Virus record (IMG/VR): IMGVR_UViG_3300002053_000034
Location: 1 to 64,000 of that record
Reading direction: 5' to 3' (one strand)
From: a virus
DNA: 64,000 nt
Shown piece after piece: positions 57,043 through 64,000 of this stretch (position 1 is the first letter of the stretch; each line of letters begins with the position of its first letter). The translations under genes and the position numbers were made by a program. The notes beneath the pieces were generated by a model. That model made no database searches, was not told where the DNA came from, and saw only the letters and a program-made list of their open reading frames with translations.

Positions 57043-57500
57043 TACTTAACCTCAGTTTGCCAAGTGGCAAACTCAATTTGAGATTCTAATACTTTTATAT
57101 CCAATCTCAATTTTTCAGTTTCTTTAAAAACTTCATCGACGTCAATACATAAAATTCCTTCGCCTTTTCTATCTCGGCCGGTCGCAGCACCTAATATATA
57201 TTCAAAACTCCGCAATTTTCCTTCCGTCGTATCCTTAATAGCCACCGCGTCCGCCAAACTCAAAGATGTCTTATTTATAGTAATAACGGTGCTTGCCATA
57301 GTACGATCTATTTGGGTAGAAAACTGCTGAAGCTTATTGTATAAATCCCTAAGCTCAACTAGTCTTTTTTCTATAATAGATTGATTTGCAGCGTAATCTT
57401 CGTCGTCTTGAACCACAGTTAGATACGATATATGATCTCTAAGATTATATATTGAATTCTCTAAGTACTCCTTTTCCTTTATAAGTTCAGCTAAAAGCAT
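57042..57500 (-). CDS. DIP1984/DUF6847-like protein, 152 aa
   Basis: Two long helices with a central turn: LIKEKEYLENSIYNLRDHIS, then RTMASTVITINKTSLSLADA and VAIKDTTEGKLRSFEYIL, then a C-terminal helix. The INKTSLSLADAVAIKD segment matches the conserved part of the DIP1984 (septicolysin-like) family, whose function is unknown. It has no catalytic motif. It is found in bacteria and mobile elements; here it sits after the cold-shock gene. Confidence 0.6.
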   Translation of the reverse strand: MLLAELIKEKEYLENSIYNLRDHISYLTVVQDDEDYAANQSIIEKRLVELRDLYNKLQQFSTQIDRTMASTVITINKTSLSLADAVAIKDTTEGKLRSFEYILGAATGRDRKGEGILCIDVDEVFKETEKLRLDIKVLESQIEFATWQTEVK

Positions 57501-57513
57501 ATCCCTTTCTCCC

Positions 57514-57732
57514 TTATTCTGGGGTTACTTCTTGTGCCTGAACACCCTTATCCGTTTCTACTAACTTAAAAGTAACTTTTTGTCCAGCTCGAAGTGTCTT
57601 ATATCCCTCCATATTGATGTAAGAATAATGGACAAAATACTCCCTAGACTCATCGTCTTCCTTATTGATAAAACCATATCCACGCTCTGCGTTAAACCAT
57701 TTTACTACTCCAATAACTCTATCTTCTGACAT
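57514..57732 (-). CDS. Cold-shock domain protein, 72 aa
   Basis: Complete CspA-type fold: VIGVVKWFNAERGYGFINKE with RNP1 RGYGFI (17-22), and RNP2 EYFVHYSYI (31-39). It binds single-stranded RNA or DNA and would melt RNA structure or chaperone mRNA. The gene starts 12 bases after a GGAGG; its long upstream region contains a palindrome and a promoter candidate, pointing to separate expression. Confidence 0.93.
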   Translation of the reverse strand: MSEDRVIGVVKWFNAERGYGFINKEDDESREYFVHYSYINMEGYKTLRAGQKVTFKLVETDKGVQAQEVTPE

Positions 57733-57759
57733 AATACAAAATCCTCCTTAATAATTTTC

Positions 57760-57776
57760 GCATGCCCTGGGCATGC
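57760..57776 (-). repeat. Perfect palindrome in the leader of the cold-shock gene
   Basis: GCATGCCC and GGGCATGC are exact inverted repeats around one base, 28 bases upstream of the start codon. In RNA a 6-bp GC-rich hairpin with a 5-base loop would form; in DNA it is a good operator for a dimer. The position close to the start suggests autoregulation or RNA-thermometer-like control as known for csp genes. Confidence 0.6.
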
Positions 57777-57816
57777 ACCTAAACTAACTCATACCTATAC
57801 CTATATTGTTACTAAT

Positions 57817-57846
57817 ATTATAGAATACTATCCCATATTTGCTAGA
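57817..57846 (-). promoter_or_regulatory. Candidate promoter of the cold-shock/kinase operon
   Basis: The coding strand has TCTAGC-N18-TATAAT with TATTCTATAATAT at the -10, matching 13 bases of the clpP promoter. The -35 is weak. It lies in a 126-base gap upstream of the cold-shock gene, one of the two longest gaps in the right half, consistent with an operon start. Confidence 0.45.
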
Positions 57847-57858
57847 TTTTTCCATTAA

Positions 57859-58851
57859 TTACAGAATAGCAGCCATCAAACATCCGTGAGCAACGCAAGT
57901 CATAGGATCTTTAGCTCTTCGTATATCCTTTATTTCGAATGGTAATTTTTTCGTTCTAACACTTTCTTCTTTAAATTTTTCCACAAAACTTCCCGCCAAA
58001 GTCAATCCTCCAGATAATACCACCGGAATGGGTTCTCTGAATGATGGCAGTTTAACTCTCTCAAGTTCATAAACTATATTACTCAACGCATAGTTAATCA
58101 AAATAGTGTAATAAACCGCTATAGCTTCTTGAATCTGGCCTCGCGGTTGGAGTAAATCTAGATTAGTTTCTTCTTTCTCGATTTGCACCAACGAGGGATT
58201 AAGATCTAGTGCTGTAGCAACGGAACGATCTATCCAATCACCACCCTTAGTCATCGCGAACTGAATTATAGGGTCTCCTTCATAACAAACTACGGTATTC
58301 ACCATGCCAGCTCCAAAGGACAGGCACATTCCCGTAAGATTATCATCCAAAAGTTCAGAAAAAGCTATGGCAAATCCCTCATTTAGAGAGGTTGGATTAA
58401 ATCCCATCTCTTTCAGATATGCCTTCATCATCTCTTCATGATAAAAAATGTCGAATTTATTATCTATTGGCTCTGAAGGTATAGAAAACACTATTTTATC
58501 TTGCTGTCCCGAGTCGCCAATCAAACTCTTGATTATTAATTTAATCATAGGTAGAGATGATTTTTCTTTGGGAGAAAGAACCCCTTTACTCATAGGTCGT
58601 TTGGCTTCCAGATTTCTTTCATTGGCCATATGCAAAGCGTCTTCCCCCACCACTACAAAGTCATCCCCATCAATTATAAAATTAGCCTTCCTACCTTCTA
58701 AGGACATTCGGATGCTTTTCCTATTCACCTCTGACTTTGGGGTAAGCCTGAAAAACGCGTCTCTTTGCCTTTTATAAATAGGAGAACCTTCGTCGTTCAT
58801 GACAGCCGACACTAACATGTTAGTACCGATATCTAGTCCTACTCCTTTCAT
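57859..58851 (-). CDS. Actin-like ATPase (ParM/MreB-type fold), 330 aa
   Basis: Phosphate-1 motif GVGLDIGTNML (D7, G9), the phosphate-2-like motif GMCLSFGAGMVNTVV (174-188), TKGGDWIDRSVA (201-212) and the adenosine motif VVLSGGLTLAGSF (278-289) define the actin/Hsp70 superfamily. Length and compact layout fit bacterial and phage actin-like proteins that form filaments for DNA or virion positioning, rather than chaperones. Overlaps nothing; 12 bases after the upstream gene. Confidence 0.82.
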   Translation of the reverse strand: MKGVGLDIGTNMLVSAVMNDEGSPIYKRQRDAFFRLTPKSEVNRKSIRMSLEGRKANFIIDGDDFVVVGEDALHMANERNLEAKRPMSKGVLSPKEKSSLPMIKLIIKSLIGDSGQQDKIVFSIPSEPIDNKFDIFYHEEMMKAYLKEMGFNPTSLNEGFAIAFSELLDDNLTGMCLSFGAGMVNTVVCYEGDPIIQFAMTKGGDWIDRSVATALDLNPSLVQIEKEETNLDLLQPRGQIQEAIAVYYTILINYALSNIVYELERVKLPSFREPIPVVLSGGLTLAGSFVEKFKEESVRTKKLPFEIKDIRRAKDPMTCVAHGCLMAAIL

Positions 58852-58863
58852 AAATAACCCTCC

Positions 58864-59694
58864 TTACATATTTAATAACTTCCGTAACTTAGCCAAATCG
58901 GTCTTCATATCCCGATTTTCCTCTTTCAACTTCTCCTCCTTTATATCAATGTGAGAATCAAGTTTAGGCTCCGCCTCTTTGTCTATAGGATCTATAAATA
59001 TCTTATCTTCCAATTCGGGTCTATCCATATTACTCCCCACCAAAGGTTGTATGGACCCATCAGCTATCCTATTATATAATTCCTCAAGTTTGTCTTGTAA
59101 ATTGTATAATAATTGTTCCGATTTTTCATCAGAAGATTTCTTAGACTCCAGATTGGACTCTAGTTTGGCTATAGTAAGTTCTTTACTGTGCATCTCTTCG
59201 GAAGTCTTTAATCGTAAATCAGAAATTTCTTTGTCCTTCCCAGACAATGCATTTTTTAGCTGTAATATTTCCGTATTTTTACCTCTTATTTTATGTTTAA
59301 TATCCTCTGAAATCAGTGGATCTTTTGATATTTGAGATTTTAGTCTTTTAATTTCGGCGTTAGTTGCGATTAACTTATCTTCGATAGCTGCTTTTTGTTT
59401 TTTGGCCGCATTTAGCTGATCATTTATATTCCTCAATCCACTATTATATCGCTTTCTTTCAGCCTGTTTCGTCGCCTCGACAGCCTCTTCTATCTTTCTA
59501 CGAACAATGTCCAGTGGTAAATATTGTGAAATATCTAAAGGCGTCCCCACTCCATTTTTAGTTACTTCAGCATGAATCGCGGGTTTTAATCTATCTACTA
59601 AACGATCGTCAGCTACTCTTCGTTGTCTATCTCTCGGTCCACCTCCCCCCATCTGCTTACCTGATCTTTCTTTGTTATAGCGTATCTTGCCCAT
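58864..59694 (-). CDS. Coiled-coil protein, 276 aa
   Basis: Residues 65-200 form a long coiled coil (AAKKQKAAIEDKLIATNAEI and following heptads); the N-terminus is strongly basic (GKIRYNKERSGKQMGGGGPR), perhaps nucleic-acid binding. It lies between clpP (overlapping it by 20 bases) and the actin-like gene, so it may be a filament adaptor or a cargo recruiter. No homologue recognised. Confidence 0.6.
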   Translation of the reverse strand: MGKIRYNKERSGKQMGGGGPRDRQRRVADDRLVDRLKPAIHAEVTKNGVGTPLDISQYLPLDIVRRKIEEAVEATKQAERKRYNSGLRNINDQLNAAKKQKAAIEDKLIATNAEIKRLKSQISKDPLISEDIKHKIRGKNTEILQLKNALSGKDKEISDLRLKTSEEMHSKELTIAKLESNLESKKSSDEKSEQLLYNLQDKLEELYNRIADGSIQPLVGSNMDRPELEDKIFIDPIDKEAEPKLDSHIDIKEEKLKEENRDMKTDLAKLRKLLNM

Positions 59695-60280
59695 TTACCT
59701 TCTCCCGAGTAGTCAAAACCTCGTCTATTAGGCCATATTCTTTAGCTTCTTCGGCACTCATATAATAATCTCTATTAATATCTCGTCTAATTTTTTTCTC
59801 TGAATGTCCGGTTATTATAGCTAACTCTTTTATCATCACTTCGTTCAATATATCCGCTTCTTCTACAGCTATTTTCATATCTTCGATATGTCCCTCGGCT
59901 CCGCCAGAGACCTGATGTATCATTATACGAGCATTCTGCAATGCGTATCTCTTTCCCTTGGTGCCCGCCGCTAAAATAAATGCGGCTGCACTAGCCGCAT
60001 GACCCATACAAACTGTACTCACATCTGGTTTCACATACTTCATGGTATCAAAAATGGCAGCTTCTGCCGAAATATACCCACCAGGACTATTTATATACAT
60101 TATTATATCACTAGTAGGATCATCAGCTTCTAAAAATAATAACTGAGCTACTACTAAATTGGCCATTTCACTTGTAAAAGATCTACCTATAAATATAATT
60201 CTATCTTTTAAAAGCCTTGAATATAAATCATAAACTTTTTCCTTACTTCCCGAACCTTCAATCACATAAGGCACACTCAT
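59675..60280 (-). CDS. clpP: ClpP-like serine peptidase, 201 aa
   Basis: The catalytic triad is S97 (GHAASAAAF), H122 (ARIMIHQ) and D171 (NRDYYM), at the same numbers as in mature E. coli ClpP. The N-terminal YVIEGSGSKEKVYDLYSRLL and NSPGGYISAEAAIFDTMKYV are family signatures. ClpP forms a 14-subunit barrel that degrades proteins fed by Clp ATPases; none is seen here, so it would use host ClpX/A or replace host ClpP. It could process virion polyproteins or host proteins. ATG follows AGGAGGATTT; promoter candidate upstream. Confidence 0.9.
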   Translation of the reverse strand: MSVPYVIEGSGSKEKVYDLYSRLLKDRIIFIGRSFTSEMANLVVAQLLFLEADDPTSDIIMYINSPGGYISAEAAIFDTMKYVKPDVSTVCMGHAASAAAFILAAGTKGKRYALQNARIMIHQVSGGAEGHIEDMKIAVEEADILNEVMIKELAIITGHSEKKIRRDINRDYYMSAEEAKEYGLIDEVLTTREKVNGQDTL

Positions 60281-60318
60281 AATTCTAAATCCTCCTAATT
60301 CTTTAGTTTTCTATCTAT

Positions 60319-60348
60319 ATTATAGAATATTTTTACAATTTTGCTCAA
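60319..60348 (-). promoter_or_regulatory. Candidate promoter of clpP
   Basis: On the coding strand TTGAGC-N18-TATAAT (TATTCTATAATAT at -10) lies in a 92-base gap about 39 bases upstream of the clpP start. It shares the 13-base TATTCTATAATAT with the site upstream of the cold-shock gene. The -35 matches 4 of 6 consensus bases, so host sigma-70 recognition is plausible. Confidence 0.5.
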
Positions 60349-60372
60349 TAATAAACAACTTATTAGTTCTAC

Positions 60373-61368
60373 TTAGGCATTTGAACACCCCGCTGCCCCG
60401 TATTTATCGGCTGATAAATCTCCAAACTCTTGGGCATTACCAAGACTATTTATAGTTATATAATCAATTATGGTTAATCTAACGGACTCAAATCCCCCAG
60501 CGAAAACTCCTCTTTCATTAGTCATATTTGAAGCTGTAGTTAGCCATGATCTGGCTTGTGTCAAATTACCAAAATCGGCAGCATCTCCAACACTATTTAT
60601 AGTTATATAGTCAATTACATTTGTTTCTACTGTAGGGGTTTCGGATACTCGACCTCCTCCAAATATGCCTCGTCCATTTATACCGTTTGATAACCCATGA
60701 AGCGCATGTCGTGACACAGTTAAGTCACCAAAATTAGCAGCATTTCCCAAAGAAGATATCGTCACATAGTCCATTACATCGAGCGCCTCATACCCACCAG
60801 CCCAAACACCTCTATTACCTGTATAATTGGACACCGCACCAGTATAATATCTTGCCTCACTAAGATCTCCGAAGTCTTGAGCATCACCCAAAGTACTTAT
60901 AGTTATATAGTCAATAACATCCGTAACTGCGCCACCGCCAAATACTCCTCGATTATTAGTCCCATTAGACGTTCCAGTCATTCCGACACGAGAAACCGTA
61001 AGGTCTCCAAAATAAGTGGCATTTCCTGTTGTAGATAGTGTCACGTAATCTATTTGATCGCCGTCATTAGTTCCACCAGCCCACACCCCTCTATCATTAG
61101 CTCCATTAGATGTGGAAGAAGTAACGTGCCTAGCAACAGTTAAATCACCAAAATCTTCTGCATCGCCCAATATAGAGATTGTAATATACTCTATAACATT
61201 GGTTGCCGCGCCATCAGTGCCTCCACCAAAGGCTCCTCTATCACCACCAGCAGCCACTGCTGGAGCATTAATACCCATAATAGTATCTATGTTGGCTGAT
61301 TCAACACCTAGAACTTTTGCTATATTACTCCAATCTATTTGCATGACCTTCGATATGTCAGACATCAT
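60373..61368 (-). CDS. Six-repeat fibre/beta-propeller protein, 331 aa
   Basis: Residues 42-331 contain six tandem units of 46-52 residues: RGVFGGG, then IDYITI-x-S-x-GNA-x-x-FGDL-x-x-x-R, then S-N-x-x-N. The pattern (RG-x-[FW]-x-GG then a four-strand sequence) resembles kelch-like propeller blades and is known from phage fibre-type proteins. Likely a receptor-binding or adhesion module. The first 40 residues (SKVMQIDWSNIAKVLGVESA) may be an anchoring helix. ATGATG start after GGAGTAATAG. Confidence 0.75.
   Translation of the reverse strand: MMSDISKVMQIDWSNIAKVLGVESANIDTIMGINAPAVAAGGDRGAFGGGTDGAATNVIEYITISILGDAEDFGDLTVARHVTSSTSNGANDRGVWAGGTNDGDQIDYVTLSTTGNATYFGDLTVSRVGMTGTSNGTNNRGVFGGGAVTDVIDYITISTLGDAQDFGDLSEARYYTGAVSNYTGNRGVWAGGYEALDVMDYVTISSLGNAANFGDLTVSRHALHGLSNGINGRGIFGGGRVSETPTVETNVIDYITINSVGDAADFGNLTQARSWLTTASNMTNERGVFAGGFESVRLTIIDYITINSLGNAQEFGDLSADKYGAAGCSNA
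60376..61245 (-). repeat. Six tandem repeats of about 145 bp
   Basis: The repeats encode the propeller units and share blocks such as ATTATATAGTCAAT and CC(A/T)AAAT on the plus strand. Similarity between units is partial, as in old duplications, and no unit is broken. Confidence 0.65.
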
Positions 61369-61371
61369 CTA

Positions 61372-61611
61372 TTACTCCGATATTTTAGTAGTGTACTCAT
61401 CTATTTCGGCTTGGGACATTGATCTATTAGTAATTGTAGAGGATGGCGTAGGATCAGTATCCAAAATAGTGCCGAAACTAGCAGTTGCATTAAAAGTTCC
61501 TTCTTCCCCGACCCAAACTATTTCGCCAGTGCCGGATAGGGTTATCCCGGTAGATCCAACAGGTGGTAACTGGCCTGGAGAAAGTTCAAACGCTCTATAT
61601 TCATCTACCAT
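61372..61611 (-). CDS. Hypothetical protein, 79 aa
   Basis: Beta-rich middle (STGITLSGTGEIVWVGEEGT) and a polar C-terminus (TNRSMSQAEIDEYTTKISE). The core FELSPGQLPPVGSTGITLSG looks like a small virion accessory protein. It is followed 3 bases later by the propeller gene; the two may act together. No family recognised. Confidence 0.55.
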   Translation of the reverse strand: MVDEYRAFELSPGQLPPVGSTGITLSGTGEIVWVGEEGTFNATASFGTILDTDPTPSSTITNRSMSQAEIDEYTTKISE

Positions 61612-61640
61612 AATAATGCCCCCTTATTTAGTTTTTTCCA

Positions 61641-62633
61641 CTATTCTTCATCTTCAGTTAACTGATTATTAGAATCAAGGTATAAAAAATCTTTGGAGAT
61701 TAGACTTTTTAGACCGGTTCTACGCATCGCATGCTTATATTCGCCCTTAAAAGTCTCATACATTTGATCTAGGAACTCATACAATAAATTGACATTGGGC
61801 ACTTCCCCTTCAGACATAAGTTTTGAGTGATTATTTAAGTACCCTCGCACAAAAAATACAGCGGTTTGAGGATTAACACCATATTGCTCCAAATATTCAT
61901 GAGTACCAACATTAAGACGACTAGTCATTTCCAGGTCCCTAATTGCATGCAAAAAGGCTGTCTTAATGTGTTCCTCTATTTCGGCTCTCTCATAATCCTC
62001 CTCATCCCAATCATCAGGAATATTATGTGATTCCTTTATTTCATTATATGCTTCTTGATATATACCTATTTCTTTAAGGGCACCTTCAATATAGAGATTT
62101 GAATCAGATATATTACAAGCCTTCTCTTGTATCTCTATATTCAGCATATCTAGATTGAATTCCAACTCTCTTAAATCTGCTTCGGAACTCATTTTATCAT
62201 ATAATTTTATTTCATTCTGTAGATTAGTCTTCCTGTAAAGAATCCTATCCAACTCTACTTTGTCTCTTCTCAACTTAAATATATTTTCCTTTAAAGCGCT
62301 TCGTTTACGCTCTATCTGGGCCAAGCATTGCTTAAGTCTTCTATAGGGAGACTGCGAAATCATATTCAGAGACATCATTTTACTAGTAGTCTGTGAATTT
62401 TGCTTTCCAAAAACATGAGTGGCCCTATTTATTTCTGGCATATTTTTTGCCAGTTTAGCTAATTTATTGTCATCGAAGACTTTAAAGTCCACCAATGATT
62501 TAGAGTCTGCCCCTCTTGTGGTAATCTGCATAAATACATTAGACTTATCCACTAGCTCGTCAGCCCTTAAAATGATTTCCTTTACTTCATTAACCGGAAT
62601 AATTTCCTTAGTTAATGATTTCTTTTTAACCAT
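61641..62633 (-). CDS. Coiled-coil protein of unknown function, 330 aa
   Basis: A central coiled coil (residues about 105-200, QIERKRSALKENIFKLRRDK and following) is flanked by helical charged parts; the C-terminal part contains HAIRDLEMTSRLNVGTHEYL and MYETFKGEYKHAMRRTGLKS. No enzymatic motif. It lies between fibre-type genes; virion assembly or attachment role possible. Confidence 0.55.
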   Translation of the reverse strand: MVKKKSLTKEIIPVNEVKEIILRADELVDKSNVFMQITTRGADSKSLVDFKVFDDNKLAKLAKNMPEINRATHVFGKQNSQTTSKMMSLNMISQSPYRRLKQCLAQIERKRSALKENIFKLRRDKVELDRILYRKTNLQNEIKLYDKMSSEADLRELEFNLDMLNIEIQEKACNISDSNLYIEGALKEIGIYQEAYNEIKESHNIPDDWDEEDYERAEIEEHIKTAFLHAIRDLEMTSRLNVGTHEYLEQYGVNPQTAVFFVRGYLNNHSKLMSEGEVPNVNLLYEFLDQMYETFKGEYKHAMRRTGLKSLISKDFLYLDSNNQLTEDEE

Positions 62634-62659
62634 TAGTCCTTCTCCTATTTAATTATAAA

Positions 62660-63511
62660 TTAAGCCACTTGGACAAGTGCCAAATTTGGGTTAAAAAATA
62701 TGACATCTGTACTTGTAGCATACCCTATTACTTGTACTTGTTCGCCAGACCCATTAGGAGCGGATTGTGTTAATTCCCCAACAGCCGTGGATACGTATAC
62801 TAAGTCACCAGCAGTCCAGTTCCAACCGTCATTTCTAATATACCCTAGTAGTAATATTTTCTTGGTGCCTGTACCAGTTTCTAACGCTAAAGCGGTGCAC
62901 GGCATTGTACCACTAGCACTAGCATCCGCGGTATCATAATTGCCATCAGAAGCCATATATAATGCAGCACCTACACCAAAAGCATTAGTATCGACCGTAG
63001 CATAAACTGTCATCCCGCTTCCGGCATCATCAGAATCAGGGGTCGGATCCAATTGGATATAAAATTGGTTAAGATCTAAGTCGCCACCAAGCTGTGGAGT
63101 TGTGTCTTCTACAATATTCGCCAGATACAGTCCACCACCAAAACCGTCATTTCTCAAATAACTTGCTAATAAAATATCATTAGTTTCTGGAGCAATAATA
63201 AATGTAATTGCGCTACCACTAATAGTATAGTCATTACCTACTCCTGGTTCCTGTAAGAGCCCATTCAGAAATACTTGTTCCGTATCACTCTGGGGAGTAT
63301 ATGCTAATGAAAAAGAAGTGTTGTTCCCATCTAAAGTTCCAGACGGTGTCTCATTAATAACCGATATACCTAAGGAGGTCCACTCGAACTTCTTTTGAGA
63401 ATCATTCCAAGAAAGCACATACCCATCGGTTGCTGAATTGGTTGCTACTAAATGAGCGCCTGAAATACTAACGTCTTCTATCTGTACTCCACGAATCGCA
63501 GTATTCAGCAT
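62660..63511 (-). CDS. Fibre/tip protein with shared C-terminal domain, 283 aa
   Basis: Residues 50-120 (TPSGTLDGNNTSFSLAYTPQ, QVFLNGLLQEPGVGNDYTIS, ITFIIAPETNDILLASY) are a well-known fibre-type module. The C-terminal half (about 160-283: MPCTALALETGTGTKKILLL, YVSTAVGELTQSAPNGSGE, QVQVIGYA) is shared with the partial gene at 63570 and with the C-terminus of the 726-aa fibre. ATG with AAGGAGGAG. Likely a fibre or fibre-tip component. Confidence 0.68.
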   Translation of the reverse strand: MLNTAIRGVQIEDVSISGAHLVATNSATDGYVLSWNDSQKKFEWTSLGISVINETPSGTLDGNNTSFSLAYTPQSDTEQVFLNGLLQEPGVGNDYTISGSAITFIIAPETNDILLASYLRNDGFGGGLYLANIVEDTTPQLGGDLDLNQFYIQLDPTPDSDDAGSGMTVYATVDTNAFGVGAALYMASDGNYDTADASASGTMPCTALALETGTGTKKILLLGYIRNDGWNWTAGDLVYVSTAVGELTQSAPNGSGEQVQVIGYATSTDVIFFNPNLALVQVA

Positions 63512-63569
63512 TATCTCAACTCCTCCTTATTTCTTACTTGGACTAACTCAACCGTTAATTATTTTATTT

Positions 63570-64000
63570 TTATGATATCACAATAGTGCTAGTATCCGGA
63601 TCAAAAAACATTGTGTTTGCACTTAAAGCATGCCCTATTATTTGGACCATTTCTCCACTGCTACTTGGGGGTATTTGTGTCAATTCCCCTGTGGTTGTAG
63701 ACACATAAATATCTCCTACAGACCAATTCCATGAAGTATTACATATTTGTCCTCTTAAAAGAACTTTTTTACTTCCCGCTCCTGATTCCAGGGCTAACAT
63801 ACGACAAGGCATCGTACCGGAAGCGGTAGCATCAGCTCTCTCATAATGAAAATCAGCTGCACAATATAAAGCGTTGCCAAAAGCAGCGTTCGCATCATCC
63901 ACTGTTACTGTCATTATGTCACCTGAGTAAGTGCCGCTCGCTGACAAAACAGGACCATAATTTATGTTTTTACCATTAATATCGAGATCGCCAGAAAGAG
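63570..64000 (-). CDS. Fibre-tip protein, partial, C-terminal domain
   Basis: The open frame runs through the right edge; the apparent TTG start at 63947 is internal, since the frame continues upstream (LSGDLDINGKNINYGP), matching the GGDLDLN segment of the next gene. The visible 143 residues are the shared domain (MPCRMLALESGAGSKKVLLR, YVSTTTGELTQIPPSSSGE, VQIIGHA). The two copies are tandem paralogues. The N-terminus lies outside the window. Confidence 0.68.
   Translation of the reverse strand, partial: LSGDLDINGKNINYGPVLSASGTYSGDIMTVTVDDANAAFGNALYCAADFHYERADATASGTMPCRMLALESGAGSKKVLLRGQICNTSWNWSVGDIYVSTTTGELTQIPPSSSGEMVQIIGHALSANTMFFDPDTSTIVIS

Noticed and set aside
61112-61672. Plus-strand frame of 186 codons over the propeller and small genes
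   Set aside because: It crosses three well-supported minus-strand starts and stops; all genes in the window are on the minus strand.
1-64000. CRISPR arrays, tRNA or rRNA genes, insertion sequences
   Set aside because: None was recognised on reading; the only tandem repeats are coding units in fibre-type genes. A tRNA scan was not possible here.

Overview
The window is part of a large tailed-bacteriophage genome (Caudoviricetes). It holds packaging, head, connector, tail and fibre genes in order, and all genes lie on the minus strand, so transcription runs from high to low coordinates. The DNA is AT-rich and coding is almost gapless, with ATGA or TAATG stop/start overlaps. Strong GGAGG-type ribosome binding sites point to a bacterial host that uses Shine-Dalgarno initiation; the host itself cannot be named. 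A single trimer-type tail-tube gene and no recognisable sheath gene suggest a siphovirus-like virion with a long tail. No replication, lysis or tRNA genes were recognised here, so this is only part of the genome.

Layout in transcription order. 64.0-60.4 kb: fibre-like and repeat proteins, including a six-repeat putative beta-propeller. 60.3-55.6 kb: ClpP-like peptidase, coiled-coil protein, actin-like ATPase, cold-shock protein, a DIP1984-like protein, a deoxynucleoside monophosphate kinase and small unknowns, ending in a Rho-independent terminator. 55.6-53.3 kb: HD phosphohydrolase, zinc ribbon, NusG-like factor and two AT-hook proteins. 53.3-45.0 kb: large terminase, small membrane protein, portal, prohead protease, decoration-type proteins, scaffold and major capsid protein. 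45.0-35.7 kb: small membrane protein, connector candidates and a block of modular fibre genes that share shuffled domains. 35.7-31.7 kb: neck and tail-completion candidates and a duplicated-domain tail-tube protein. 31.6-29.5 kb: paralogous tail chaperone candidates. 29.5-7.8 kb: one 7,223-residue gene. 7.8-0 kb: tail-hub candidate and small tail-tip or baseplate proteins.

The outstanding object is the 21.7-kb gene at 7786-29457. Its C-terminal half is a normal phage tape-measure protein. Its N-terminal half carries, in order, a DEDDh 3'-5' exonuclease, the RNA polymerase beta-type catalytic barrel (FEDQIVIS-like strand and the two active-site lysines K1220 and K1228 spaced exactly as in bacterial beta), the beta'-type barrel (an R-x-P motif followed by DFDGD-x3-VH), and a RecB/Cas4-like PD-(D/E)XK nuclease. 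A run of eight prolines flanked by glycine-rich sequence separates the two halves. I read this as a single-chain, multisubunit-type RNA polymerase with two nucleases, built into the tape measure. It would therefore be packaged in the tail and probably delivered with the genome to transcribe early genes. The known parallels are the virion polymerases of N4 and of crAss-like phages, but I know of no description of a polymerase within a tape measure.

Regulation is partly visible. Three intergenic sites share an ATTATAGAA core (reading TTCTATAAT on the coding strand), upstream of clpP, the cold-shock gene and the giant gene. Stem-loops follow the capsid, tail-tube, terminase and decoration genes. 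A phage NusG-like factor lies just downstream of the only canonical terminator, so the late genes may be read through it by processive antitermination.
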